The notes under the pieces are model-generated. The model searched no databases and had not been told where the DNA came from. It was given only the letters and a program-made list of their open reading frames with translations. DNA of 64,000 nucleotides from JAFGAV01 sp041479055 (GTDB lineage Bacteria; Acidobacteriota; Aminicenantia; Aminicenantales; JAFGAV01). Positions 51,903 to 60,328 of the stretch are shown one piece after another. The stretch is from contig OY969762.1 of assembly GCA_963702835.1 (NCBI GenBank), positions 2,046,001-2,110,000 on the forward strand. Direction: 5' to 3'. Position 1 is the first letter of the stretch. Every line of letters starts with the position of its first letter. A program made the translations under genes and the position numbers.

Positions 51903-52841
51903 ATGCCCATTTTCGAGCCGGTTTATCAGGCAGCCCGGCGAAGCGGACTGCTCGAGGAGCGAGTCGGCCGCGCTGAGCGCGTCCTGGAGAGCTGCTCCCT
52001 TTGTCCCCGGCGCTGCGGAGCGAACCGCCTCCGGGGAGAGAAGGGCTATTGCCGGGCCGGGTGGCTGCCCGCCGTTTCATCGTATAATCCCCATTTCGGC
52101 GAAGAGGACCCTCTGGTCGGGATCCACGGCTCGGGCACGATCTTTCTGACGCACTGCAACCTCCTCTGCCATTTCTGCCAAAACTACGACATCAGCCATG
52201 AGGAGCACGGCCGCGAAGTGGGCGCCGACCGGCTGGCGGCGATGATGCTCGAGCTCGAACAGTTGGGCTGCCACAATATCAACTTCGTTACGCCGACCCA
52301 CTATGTGCCCCAGATCTTGAAGGCCGTGGCCCTGGCCGCCGCAAGGGGATTGTCTGTTCCTCTCGTTTATAATACGGGCGGCTATGATGCGGTCGAGACG
52401 CTGCGTCTTCTCGACGGCATCTTCGATATCTATATGCCGGACCTCAAGTTCATGGACGGGGCGGCGGCTGAGGAATTCTGCGACGCGCCCGACTATCCGC
52501 AGGCCGCTCAAGCCGCCATCCTGGAAATGCACCGGCAGGTGGGCGACCTGGTCCTGGACGAGCAGGGGATCGCCCAAAGAGGGCTCCTAGTCCGTCACCT
52601 TGTCCTGCCCGAGGGGTTGGCCGGCACTAGAGCGGCTATGCAGTTCCTGGCGGCCCAGGTCTCTCAGAACACCTATATCAACATCATGGACCAGTACCGG
52701 CCCTGCGGTGAGGTCACACCACGCTCCCCCCTCCGCCGCCGCATCACCCAGAAGGAATTCGAGGAAGCTCTGCGCGCCGCGCAGGAAGAAGGCCTCGGCC
52801 GCCTGGACAGAAGGGAACAAATCCGTATCCGGTTATTCTGA
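51903..52841 (+). CDS. PflX-like radical SAM protein (COG1313)
   Basis: A 312-residue radical SAM enzyme. The N-terminal cysteine segment (ESCSLCPRRCGANRLRGEKG, YCRAG) may hold an additional metal site; the radical SAM motif CNLLCHFCQN (CxxxCxxC) is at about residues 84-93. MPDLKFMDG and VRHLVLPEGL are typical of the PflA/PflX group. The protein it activates or modifies is unknown; no glycyl-radical enzyme is adjacent. It is preceded by an AT-rich gap with a TATAAT at about 51877. Confidence 0.85.
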   Translation: MPIFEPVYQAARRSGLLEERVGRAERVLESCSLCPRRCGANRLRGEKGYCRAGWLPAVSSYNPHFGEEDPLVGIHGSGTIFLTHCNLLCHFCQNYDISHEEHGREVGADRLAAMMLELEQLGCHNINFVTPTHYVPQILKAVALAAARGLSVPLVYNTGGYDAVETLRLLDGIFDIYMPDLKFMDGAAAEEFCDAPDYPQAAQAAILEMHRQVGDLVLDEQGIAQRGLLVRHLVLPEGLAGTRAAMQFLAAQVSQNTYINIMDQYRPCGEVTPRSPLRRRITQKEFEEALRAAQEEGLGRLDRREQIRIRLF

Positions 52842-52871
52842 AAGGAAAAAATTTCCCACAAAATTCGTAAA

Positions 52872-52900
52872 TTGGATAAGCCTCATCTTTTTGGTATAGT
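52872..52900 (+). promoter_or_regulatory. Sigma-70 promoter of the P1 peptidase gene
   Basis: TTGGAT (52872-52877), 17-base spacer, TATAGT (52895-52900). The predicted start of transcription is near 52907, so translation from GTG 52907 would be leaderless and ATG 52985 is the more likely start. Confidence 0.6.
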
Positions 52901-52984
52901 AGCAAAGTGAAGTTCATTGCAGCCTGGCATCTCGATAATAAATTCCGCCGGGTTCACGGTTCACCTCAAGGTCACATTGTGGCT

Positions 52985-54100
52985 ATGCCTTTGATCCTTC
53001 TCCTTTGTCTGGCCCTATTCGGAGGAGTTTTGCTGGCCGCCTCGGACAGGCCGCGAGTGAGGGACTTCGGTCTCCGGATCGGGGTTCTTGAGCCGGGCCC
53101 TCTCGACGCCATCACCGATGTCTCCGGCGTCCGGGTCGGCCAGGTGACGCTTATCGAGGGCCGCGACGTCCGCACCGGGGTAACCGCTGTCCTGCCCCAT
53201 CCCGGAAACCTCTACCAGGACAAGGTCCCGGCCGGCATCTGTGTGGCCAACGGCTACGGCAAGCTCACCGGCTCGACGCAAGTCGATGAGCTGGGCACTC
53301 TGGAGACTCCTATCGTCTTAACCAACACCCTGAGCGTCCCCACGGCGGCTGAGGCGCTCATCGATTACACCCTCTCCTTTCCGGGGAACGAGGAGGTCGC
53401 CTCTGTAAACCCGGTCGTGGGGGAGACCAATGACGGCTGGCTGAACGATATCCGCGGCCGGCACGTCACCAAGGCCCACGTCCTGGAAGCGGTCCGCGCG
53501 GCCAAGGACGGCCCGGTCGAAGAGGGCGCGGTGGGCGCCGGCACGGGCACGACCTGTTTTGATTTCAAGGGCGGCATCGGGACTTCCTCCCGCCGCCTTT
53601 CCGCGGAGCGCGGCGGCTACACCGTGGGCGTGCTGGTCCAGACAAATTTCGACGGAGTCCTCCAGCTCAACGGCCTTCCCCTGGGACGGCTCCTGGGGCG
53701 GCCTCCCGAGGGACAGACGGCGGCCGGCTCCTGCCTGGTGGTGGTGGCCACCGATGCGCCGCTCGACAGTCGGAACCTCAAGCGGCTGGCCAAGCGGGCC
53801 CTGCTGGGAATTGCCCGGACCGGCGGGTTCTATTCCAACGGCAGCGGCGATTACGCCGTCGCCTTTTCCACGGCCTCCGAAGTGAGAGTCCCCCACCGCT
53901 CCGCCTTTCCCACTCGGACCGTGACCCTGCTTCGCGACGAGCGTCTGACCCCGCTCTTCCAGGCGGCGGCCGAGGCCACCGAGGAGGCTATCCTCAATTC
54001 TTTGTTCAAAGCCGTCCGCATGGAGGGCGCCGGCGGACACGTTGCCGAAGCGCTCCCCCTGGACAAGGTCAAGGAACTTCTGAAAAAATCACCGCAGTGA
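52985..54100 (+). CDS. P1 family peptidase (DmpA/BapA-like aminopeptidase)
   Basis: A 371-residue N-terminal-nucleophile hydrolase with a signal peptide (PLILLLCLALFGGVLLAAS), so it acts outside the cytoplasm. Family marks: ITDVSGVRVGQVTL, VGAGTGTTCFDFKGGIGTSS and the autocleavage and nucleophile region FYSNGSGDYAVAFST (Ser in GSGD). P1 enzymes self-process into two chains and cleave N-terminal D- or beta-amino acids or ordinary residues. The stop overlaps the racemase start (GTGA), so the two are co-translated and may act on the same D-amino-acid or aspartyl substrates. Confidence 0.9.
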   Translation: MPLILLLCLALFGGVLLAASDRPRVRDFGLRIGVLEPGPLDAITDVSGVRVGQVTLIEGRDVRTGVTAVLPHPGNLYQDKVPAGICVANGYGKLTGSTQVDELGTLETPIVLTNTLSVPTAAEALIDYTLSFPGNEEVASVNPVVGETNDGWLNDIRGRHVTKAHVLEAVRAAKDGPVEEGAVGAGTGTTCFDFKGGIGTSSRRLSAERGGYTVGVLVQTNFDGVLQLNGLPLGRLLGRPPEGQTAAGSCLVVVATDAPLDSRNLKRLAKRALLGIARTGGFYSNGSGDYAVAFSTASEVRVPHRSAFPTRTVTLLRDERLTPLFQAAAEATEEAILNSLFKAVRMEGAGGHVAEALPLDKVKELLKKSPQ

Positions 54101-54810
54101 AAAAGATTATCGGCATCCTGGGCGGCATGGGGCCGGAGGCGACCGCTTATTTTTACGGCTTGCTCATAAAGCACACGCGCGCCGCCAAGGACCAGGAGCA
54201 TATCCCGGCCATCATTTGGAGCGACCCCCGCGTTCCGGACCGGACGGCCGCCATCCTGCGGGGCGGGCCGAGCCCGCTGCCCCGGCTGACCGCCGGCGCC
54301 CGCGGGCTGCGCCGGGCCGGGGCGAATTTTTTGGTCATCCCTTGCCTGACGGCCCACTATTATTTAGATGAATTGAAAGAAGCCTGTCCAGTCCCGGTCG
54401 TGAGCCTGCTCGAGGAAACTGAGCGGTTCCTGAAGCGGAGCCGCCCTCGGCTGCGCTGCGTCGGGCTTCTGGCCAGCAGCGGCGCGATCCGCTCCGGCCT
54501 TTTCCAAAAAGCAATGGCTAAAGTGGGCGTCCAAGTTCTGGTCCCCTCGGAATCCGGCCAAAAAAAGGTTATGGAAGCCATCTACGGCCGTCAGGGCATC
54601 AAAGCGGGTTTCACCTCGGGCAAGTCGAAGACTCTCCTCCGCGGAGTTGCCTCTCATCTCATCCGGCGCGGCGCCCAGGCTATTATGGCCGGCTGCACCG
54701 AAGTCCCCCTGGCCCTCAAGCCGGAAGACCTGCCCGCCCCCGTCCTCGACCCCATGGACATCGCCGCTCGCTCCTGCATCCTCCGTGCCGGTTTCAAGCT
54801 CCGCGGCTGA
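54097..54810 (+). CDS. Aspartate/glutamate racemase family protein
   Basis: A 237-residue cofactor-independent amino-acid racemase of the AspR type. N-terminal IIGILGGMGPEATAYFYGLL is typical. The second catalytic Cys is in MAGCTEVPLAL. The first is in VIPCLTAHYY, where the common PCNTAH has Leu instead of Asn; both Cys are kept. It starts at GTG 54097 overlapping the P1 peptidase stop. The substrate could be aspartate, glutamate or another amino acid. Confidence 0.88.
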   Translation: MKKIIGILGGMGPEATAYFYGLLIKHTRAAKDQEHIPAIIWSDPRVPDRTAAILRGGPSPLPRLTAGARGLRRAGANFLVIPCLTAHYYLDELKEACPVPVVSLLEETERFLKRSRPRLRCVGLLASSGAIRSGLFQKAMAKVGVQVLVPSESGQKKVMEAIYGRQGIKAGFTSGKSKTLLRGVASHLIRRGAQAIMAGCTEVPLALKPEDLPAPVLDPMDIAARSCILRAGFKLRG

Positions 54811-54895
54811 TACGGCCCTATCCAAAAAGCTTCGCTTTCTCCATGAAAGACCCTGATCATGAGATTGAATGATTAGTGCATTTTTTGCCCTGTCC

Positions 54896-54924
54896 TTGAC
54901 AACGATTGCCTGATTGGATATCCT
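54896..54924 (+). promoter_or_regulatory. Sigma-70 promoter of rpsU
   Basis: TTGACA (54896-54901), 17-base spacer, TATCCT (54919-54924). It is followed by AAAGGAGGTGA, fully complementary to the 16S rRNA 3' end, 7 bases before GTG 54953. Confidence 0.75.
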
Positions 54925-54952
54925 GAAAACCTTTTAAAGGAGGTGAATATCC

Positions 54953-55159
54953 GTGGCTTTTGTCGTTTTGGAAGAAGGCGAATCTCTGGAAAACGCGCTT
55001 AAACGGTTCAAGAGGAAGGTCCAGCAGGAAGCCATCATCAAGGAGATCAAGAAGCACTCGGTCTATTTCAAGCCCGGCGAGCGGAAACGGATGAAAGCCG
55101 CCCAAGCCAGAAAGCGCATGAGACGCCGCCTCAAAAGAGAGCGAGATATCGAATTCTAG
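54953..55159 (+). CDS. rpsU: Small ribosomal subunit protein bS21
   Basis: A 68-residue basic protein of the 30S subunit. VVLEEGESLENALKRFKRKV is the family start and RKRMRRRLKRERD the Arg-rich tail. It starts with GTG behind an unusually perfect ribosome site (AAAGGAGGTGA). bS21 contacts the anti-Shine-Dalgarno region itself, so such a site may matter for control. lipA follows after 50 bases. Confidence 0.95.
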   Translation: MAFVVLEEGESLENALKRFKRKVQQEAIIKEIKKHSVYFKPGERKRMKAAQARKRMRRRLKRERDIEF

Positions 55160-55209
55160 GGTCCGACACCTCCTGAAATTCCCCAGCCCGGCCTGAGCCG
55201 ACGCCCAAC

Positions 55210-56124
55210 ATGGAGCATTCGGAGAGAACCGTCCATCTCGAGACCGGCCCCCGGCGGGCGAGGCCTAAGCCATCCTGGCTAAAGGTCCGGCTGCCCTCCC
55301 AGGCAAACTATTTCGAAGTGACCCGAACGCTCCGGGGGCAACGTCTCCATACCATCTGTCAAAGCGCCCGCTGTCCGAATATCGGCGAATGCTGGTCCGA
55401 CAGAACAGCCACTTTCCTCCTCCTGGGCGATGTCTGTACCAGGTCCTGCGCCTTCTGCGCGGTGGCCAAGGGCCGGCCGGAGCCGCCCGACGCGGACGAA
55501 CCGCGGCGGGTGGCCGAAGCCGTGGCCGCTTTCGGCCTGAGCCATGTCGTCCTGACCTCGGTGACGCGGGACGACCTCCCTGACGGCGGAGCCTCCGCTT
55601 TTGCCCGAACCGTGGCCGCGGTCAAAGAACGGAACCCGGGGACCACGGTAGAGGTCCTCATCCCCGACTTCCAGGGTGACGAAGAGGCGCTGGGCACGGT
55701 GACCGCCAGCGGGCCCGAGGTGGTCAACCACAACCTGGAGGTTCCCGAGGCTCTCTACCCGCTGATCCGACGGTCCTCGCCTCACTACCAGAGGTCCCTC
55801 AAGGTTCTGCGTCTGGCTAAGTCCAAGGGCGCCACCACCAAATCTGGCCTGATGCTGGGGCTGGGTGAGAGCGAAGCGGAAATTCTCCAGGCTTTTTCCG
55901 ACCTCCGGGGCGTCTCCTGCGACCTGCTAACCCTGGGCCAGTACTTGCAGCCCGGACGAGACCTGACGCCGGTGCGCCGCTATTACCGCCCGGAGGAATT
56001 TGAACAATGGAAGCTCATCGCCCTTGATTTCGGGTTCCGTGCCGTTGAGGCCGGCCCCCTGGTCCGCAGCTCCTATCACGCCCGGCGGATGGCGGAAGGG
56101 CTGTCCGGAGGCTCGCCGGCCTGA
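55210..56124 (+). CDS. lipA: Lipoyl synthase LipA
   Basis: A 304-residue radical SAM enzyme that inserts two sulfurs into protein-bound octanoate. The auxiliary cluster Cys are in CQSARCPNIGEC (CX4CX5C), the radical SAM Cys in CTRSCAFC (CX3CX2C), and the late Ser ligand in VRSSYHARRM. GLMLGLGES and TLGQYLQPGRDLTPV are also typical. No lipB is nearby. The metallophosphoesterase begins 2 bases after its stop. Confidence 0.95.
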   Translation: MEHSERTVHLETGPRRARPKPSWLKVRLPSQANYFEVTRTLRGQRLHTICQSARCPNIGECWSDRTATFLLLGDVCTRSCAFCAVAKGRPEPPDADEPRRVAEAVAAFGLSHVVLTSVTRDDLPDGGASAFARTVAAVKERNPGTTVEVLIPDFQGDEEALGTVTASGPEVVNHNLEVPEALYPLIRRSSPHYQRSLKVLRLAKSKGATTKSGLMLGLGESEAEILQAFSDLRGVSCDLLTLGQYLQPGRDLTPVRRYYRPEEFEQWKLIALDFGFRAVEAGPLVRSSYHARRMAEGLSGGSPA

Positions 56125-56126
56125 CC

Positions 56127-56867
56127 ATGCGCTACCTGATCTTCACTGATATCCACGGCAACCTGGAAGCTCTGCAGGCCATGTTCCAATTCATCGCCCG
56201 GAAAACAATAGACCAGTACCTCTTTCTAGGCGACCTGGTCGGCTACGGCGCCTCGCCCAACGAGACGATCGACCTGGTCAAAAAGCTCCAGCCCTTGTCC
56301 ATCATCCGGGGCAATCACGACAAAGCAGTCTGCGGCCTGGACTCGATCGAGACCTTCAACCCCATTGCCGTATCGGCCATAACCTGGAGCCGCCGGGAGA
56401 TCTCCAAGCCTCACGCCCAGTTCCTCTGCCGTCTAAAAAAGGGCCCCCTGGTCATTAACGAACGCATATCCATCTGCCACGGCGCTCCCTTTGACGAGGA
56501 CTTTTACATCTTCGGCGAGTTCGACGCGGCGGAAGCCTTTCATTATCTCCCTACCCGAATCGGTTTTTTCGGCCACACCCATTTCCCCTTCCTTTATGTC
56601 AAAGAGGGGAATACCGTCCGGGGCCATCCCCTGGAGGGCGACCATGGCACTGTCCATCTAAAGAAGAATGCCAAATATCTGATCAACCCCGGCTCGGTGG
56701 GGCAGCCCCGCGACCGCAATCCCAAAGCAGCCTGCGCCATTTTCGACGCGGCTGAATCAACCCTCCACCACTTCCGCTTCAGCTACGACATTGATGCTGC
56801 TCAAGCTAAGATCCTGGGCCAGAACCTTCCCTCAGCCCTGGCCGAGCGGCTGTCCCTGGGAATCTAA
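56127..56867 (+). CDS. Metallophosphoesterase (YfcE/MJ0936-like)
   Basis: A 246-residue two-metal phosphoesterase. Metal motifs in order: FTDIHGNLEAL, FLGDLVGYG, IIRGNHDKAV, ISICHGAP and FFGHTHFP, then INPGSVGQPRD. The family includes phosphodiesterases of unknown natural substrate. It begins 2 bases after lipA, so they are in one transcript. It is convergent with the DUF1848 gene (5 bases apart). Confidence 0.9.
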   Translation: MRYLIFTDIHGNLEALQAMFQFIARKTIDQYLFLGDLVGYGASPNETIDLVKKLQPLSIIRGNHDKAVCGLDSIETFNPIAVSAITWSRREISKPHAQFLCRLKKGPLVINERISICHGAPFDEDFYIFGEFDAAEAFHYLPTRIGFFGHTHFPFLYVKEGNTVRGHPLEGDHGTVHLKKNAKYLINPGSVGQPRDRNPKAACAIFDAAESTLHHFRFSYDIDAAQAKILGQNLPSALAERLSLGI

Positions 56868-56872
56868 ATTCC

Positions 56873-57724
56873 TCAAACTGTCAATCGGGGATTGGCATAA
56901 CAATACAAGCAGCAATGGGGACAGGCCTGGCTGTAACTGCCGATATCCACGGATTCCGTGCAGCGGCACTCCCGGCGCTGGCCCTTATCCTTGGTCAGGG
57001 AAGCGGGCTCGCCCCGGGGATGGAACTCCTGGAGAAGGGCGCCGTCGATGCAGGCAGAGGGACGGACGCCCGGCACTTCGGCCAGGATGTTCTGACTGCA
57101 GGCGAAAAGATTGAGGCCCCAGGCGGAGGCCACCCGGGCCAGGCGCCCGGCCGCGGCTTTTTTTTCTTCCAGGGGCGGGTCCCTGAAATCAAAACAGGCG
57201 GCGCGGGACCTGCGGACCGCCTTGCCGTACCACTGGGTGATGCTGAAGCGAACATCCCGGATGCCGAGCGCGGCCGCCGCTGGGGCCAGTTTCTCGAAAA
57301 AATCAAGGTTGGTCCGCTCCACCCCGGCCTCCCGCCAGAAGACGACAGGGTCGAAGCGGAGTGATACGCGGCGAGGATGTCCGGCCAGGCGGACGAGAGC
57401 CCCCAGCTGGCCCAGGGCGAGTGAAGCCGGCGGCACGCCTCTTTCAATAACGGTACCCCCCAGCCCAGTTATGGAAAAGAGAAAATAAAGCTGGTCAAAG
57501 CGCGCCAGCCGGGTCCTAAGATCGAAGCGGTCCTCAAGCAAGCTGGAAAAATCCTTGGACCACAAAACCATGGTATGGACTACTTCCGGCTTTAGGCTGA
57601 CGGCATAGATCTTTCCGGAAAGCCCCCTGACCCCGGCCTTCCCCTCCGAGACAGCCCGGGCCAGCCATTGGGGGAAGTTGGCGACCAGGTCGGTGCGGCG
57701 CGAAGCGCTAATGATTCTTTTCAT
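56873..57724 (-). CDS. DUF1848 family protein
   Basis: A 283-residue protein of the DUF1848 family, recognised by ISASRRTDLVANFPQWL at the N-terminus, VLWSKDFSSLL, FSITQWYGKA and the C-terminal Cys cluster (CRCTES, then CPHCCLYCYANP). The Cys pattern suggests an iron-sulfur or zinc site; the overall fold is thought to be related to spore-photoproduct-lyase-like radical SAM proteins. Function is unknown. It is divergent from lptB. Confidence 0.8.
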   Translation of the reverse strand: MKRIISASRRTDLVANFPQWLARAVSEGKAGVRGLSGKIYAVSLKPEVVHTMVLWSKDFSSLLEDRFDLRTRLARFDQLYFLFSITGLGGTVIERGVPPASLALGQLGALVRLAGHPRRVSLRFDPVVFWREAGVERTNLDFFEKLAPAAAALGIRDVRFSITQWYGKAVRRSRAACFDFRDPPLEEKKAAAGRLARVASAWGLNLFACSQNILAEVPGVRPSACIDGALLQEFHPRGEPASLTKDKGQRRECRCTESVDIGSYSQACPHCCLYCYANPRLTV

Positions 57725-57749
57725 GCAGGATCACATAGGCTTTATTAGC

Positions 57750-57778
57750 TTGACAGTTCAGCAACGGACTCTTACTAT
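57750..57778 (+). promoter_or_regulatory. Sigma-70 promoter of lptB
   Basis: TTGACA (57750-57755), 17-base spacer, TACTAT (57773-57778), 32 bases before the start codon at 57811. Confidence 0.7.
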
Positions 57779-57810
57779 TCTAGCCGTCGTCCGGAAGGGG
57801 CGCAATCACC

Positions 57811-58635
57811 ATGACCGGATTGAAAGCGGAAAACTTATTTAAAAGCTACGGCCGCAAGCCGGCGGTTAGGGGAGTGACCCTGGAAGTCGGAACGGGGAAG
57901 GTCATCGGCCTCCTCGGCCGCAACGGCGCGGGAAAGACAACCTTGTTCCAGATGATCGCCGGACTTCTCCGGCCGGATTCCGGCCGAATCCTGCTCAAAG
58001 GCCAAGATATCTCCGGCCGGACCACCGACGAGCGGGCCCGGCTCGGCTTGACCTACCTTCCTCAGGAACATTCGGTCTTCCTCAAAGCCACCGTGGCCGA
58101 CAATCTCCGCCTTTCCCTCGAACTCCAGCCGTATTCCAAGCTCGAAGCCCAAGCAGAGGGCCGTCGTCTGCTGGAGGAAATGGGGCTGACCGCGCTGGCC
58201 CGCCAGCCGGCCCACACCCTGTCCGGGGGGGAACGGCGACGGCTGGAGATAGGCCGGGCCCTGACCCTCCGGCCCAGTTTTCTTTTGCTGGATGAGCCCT
58301 TCACCGGCATCGATCCCCTGACCATTCTCGATTTGCAGAAGACCTTGCAGACCCTCCGGGACAAGGGGATCGGCATCCTCGTCTCCGACCATAACGTCCG
58401 CGACACGTTTCACATCGCCGACCGGGCCTACATCATCGACGAGGGGGAGCTTCTGGTGGAAGGCCCGCCGGCCAAGATAGCGGCCGATGAGTCGGCCAAG
58501 CTGAGGTTTCTGGGTCAGGGTTTTGAATTGGGCGAGGAGATTTCTCCCCTCAGCGTGCCGAAGAGCCCAGGCGATCGCCGAGAGTCTCCCCCAGGAAGGA
58601 AAGGAAAAGAGCGAAATAGCCGACCAGCAGGATGA
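57811..58635 (+). CDS. lptB: LPS-export ABC ATPase LptB
   Basis: A 274-residue ABC ATPase. Walker A GLLGRNGAGKTT, Q-loop YLPQEHSVF, signature LSGGERRRLEIGRAL, Walker B FLLLDEPFTGIDPL and the switch His in VSDHNVRDTF are all present. GIDPL and DHNVRDTF are specific to LptB among ABC ATPases. It would drive LPS extraction with the fused LptFG protein (41581-43956). The last 30 residues are a basic tail beyond the usual 241-residue length and overlap the convergent zinc-ribbon gene by 86 bases. Confidence 0.9.
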   Translation: MTGLKAENLFKSYGRKPAVRGVTLEVGTGKVIGLLGRNGAGKTTLFQMIAGLLRPDSGRILLKGQDISGRTTDERARLGLTYLPQEHSVFLKATVADNLRLSLELQPYSKLEAQAEGRRLLEEMGLTALARQPAHTLSGGERRRLEIGRALTLRPSFLLLDEPFTGIDPLTILDLQKTLQTLRDKGIGILVSDHNVRDTFHIADRAYIIDEGELLVEGPPAKIAADESAKLRFLGQGFELGEEISPLSVPKSPGDRRESPPGRKGKERNSRPAG

Positions 58636-59692
58636 GATAGAAGATCCCGATCTCCAGGCTTGAGGTCTGGACCAGCTCAAAAAGAGAAAGGCCCAGCAGC
58701 CGCGAAGAAACCCACACGGCCAAGATCCAGAACAGAGTGATGAACAGCAGATCGTAAACCCTGGCCTTCAGCCTGGCCCCGGCCCCGCGCTTGGGCTTCC
58801 GGCGCCTTGGCCTGACCCCCTGGCCCAAGAGCGGCGATTCCTCTTCTCCCCCTCTCCTATTATAGAAATCGTCAGAAGAGGGGACGGTACTCGCCTCGCC
58901 CGTGTCGTCCGGCCTCATAACTGCGGGCTCGGACGGAAGTTCAAAGGCGAAATCCCCCCTCTCTCGCGATGTCCCCTCCTGGGTTGAGGCACGGAACCCG
59001 GGCGTCTCACCTTCCTTGACTCTTTCCGCCCAAGGCGGGAGCTGCTCTTGAGCGCCGGAGGGGGGCTTAGGCTTCTCCTCCTCTTGTCGAGCGGAAGCCA
59101 GATCCTTCTCCAGGAAAGAGGGCTGGGGCTTGGATGAGGCCGGGATATCCGGGCCCGCCTTCTCCTTCTTCTCTAAAGTGGACATCAGTCGGGCAATCTC
59201 CTCCATCTCTCCACCGGAGGTCGGAAAACCGGACTCAAAATCACCGGCGGGAGATTCACTTTCCTGGCGACGGGCTTTGGCCCGGGACGCCTGCGGGGCT
59301 GAGGGGGCCGGCGGCTCCACCCGGCCCATCTCGGGCAGTTCACGCGTCAGGAATTCCCGAACGGTCTCTTGGCCGGCATCGCGCTCGGGACTTTTTTCCG
59401 GCTTGGTTCTATCCGCGGAGGGCGGAATAAGATCTTCCTTATCGACGGGGAGGTCCGGGGATAAGCCCTGAGGTCGGCTGGCCTTTCCCGGCTCAGATTT
59501 TGGTTTGATCGAGTCCAGCACAAGGTCTTCTCTCTGGCGGCTTTTCTCTTCGACCTCGACGATCCGGTCGCCCGGAATGGGCTCCTCAACATTCTCGTCT
59601 TCGGGGAAAAGAAGCTGGGTGCCGCAGTTGTTGCAGTAGCGTTCAACCTCGTCGATGATGGAGCGGCAGTAAGGGCAGCGTTTGATGGCCAC
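58550..59692 (-). CDS. Zinc-ribbon protein with Pro/Glu-rich linker and RDD-like membrane domain
   Basis: A 380-residue protein. The N-terminus has a zinc ribbon (CPYCRSIIDEVERYCNNCG), then about 270 residues of low-complexity, Pro/Glu/Lys-rich disordered linker, then a C-terminal RDD-like domain with two membrane helices (VYDLLFITLFWILAVWVSS; IFYLILLVGYFALFLSFLG) ending GETLGDRLGSSAR. RDD domains normally continue past GxTxGxRL, so the end may be truncated. Function is unknown. Its 3' end overlaps lptB on the other strand. Confidence 0.7.
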   Translation of the reverse strand: MAIKRCPYCRSIIDEVERYCNNCGTQLLFPEDENVEEPIPGDRIVEVEEKSRQREDLVLDSIKPKSEPGKASRPQGLSPDLPVDKEDLIPPSADRTKPEKSPERDAGQETVREFLTRELPEMGRVEPPAPSAPQASRAKARRQESESPAGDFESGFPTSGGEMEEIARLMSTLEKKEKAGPDIPASSKPQPSFLEKDLASARQEEEKPKPPSGAQEQLPPWAERVKEGETPGFRASTQEGTSRERGDFAFELPSEPAVMRPDDTGEASTVPSSDDFYNRRGGEEESPLLGQGVRPRRRKPKRGAGARLKARVYDLLFITLFWILAVWVSSRLLGLSLFELVQTSSLEIGIFYLILLVGYFALFLSFLGETLGDRLGSSAR

Positions 59693-59847
59693 TGGCTTAT
59701 TTATAAAATGGAACAGCCTTGAAAGTCAAGAAATGTTTTTACAATCAATGACTTCCGGCAGCAGGCCTCCCGCTTAAAGGCAGGCGGAAGGCCCCGAGCC
59801 AGGAGGCGGAGGGCAATTAAAAGCGGAATTCAAGAGCGGAATTCAAA

Positions 59848-59876
59848 TTGACATCATCTGGCTAATGGATTAGAAA
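59848..59876 (+). promoter_or_regulatory. Promoter of tRNA-Val
   Basis: TTGACA (59848-59853), 17-base spacer, TAGAAA (59871-59876), 13 bases before the tRNA. A direct repeat AGCGGAATTCAA lies just upstream (59823-59847). Confidence 0.55.
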
Positions 59877-59889
59877 TATGACGCTGGGT

Positions 59890-59964
59890 GGGCGATTAAC
59901 TCAGCGGTAGAGTACTACCTTCACACGGTAGGAGTCACAGGTTCAAATCCTGTATCGCCCACCA
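59890..59964 (+). tRNA. tRNA-Val (anticodon CAC)
   Basis: A complete cloverleaf: acceptor GGGCGAT pairs with ATCGCCC, the anticodon stem CTACC/GGTAG encloses TTCACAC with anticodon CAC (reads GUG), and the T arm is ACAGGTTCAAATCCTGT. The CCA end is encoded. Its 3' 43 bases are repeated at 63041-63083. Confidence 0.95.
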
Positions 59965-60328
59965 CACCTTTCCCGGGATGCTGGCAAAGCCCCCCTTCTT
60001 GGAAGGGGGGTAGAGGGGATAAGATCACTTAAGGGATTCGGAAGCATCCCGGGCATTCCTCGCCTGCGAATTCCCCCTGATTCTCATGAGGGGTAGGGGT
60101 GGCTAATATTTTTTCAGTGTAATCTTCGAGGCGTTTTGGGTAATGTTAGGGGGCCAGGGGAGTCAAGAAAATATATAAAGCCTGGAGCTGTCTCCGGAAT
60201 CGCCATATCCCAAAACGCCAGCCTTATACCTTCCCCCTTGATGGCTCAAGGGAGATAAGGGGGATTAATGAACTCGATCAGAGTCTTAGAAGGCGTTTCG
60301 GTATACCCCCGCGCTTTTCGAGTTACCT
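59965..60328. repeat. Palindrome-rich non-coding stretch after tRNA-Val
   Basis: No gene is visible. It holds several inverted repeats: CCCGGGATGC (59972 on) with its complement GCATCCCGGG near 60047-60057; CCCCCCTTC-TTG-GAAGGGGGG (59990-60010); GGCGTTTTGGG (60130-60140) with CCCAAAACGCC (60209-60219); and CCCTTGA-TGGC-TCAAGGG (60235-60252). They look like REP-type intergenic repeats or transcript ends. Confidence 0.55.

Noticed and set aside
59965..60328. CRISPR-like repeat array after tRNA-Val
   Set aside because: The repeats are inverted and all different; there is no regular repeat-spacer period and no cas gene.
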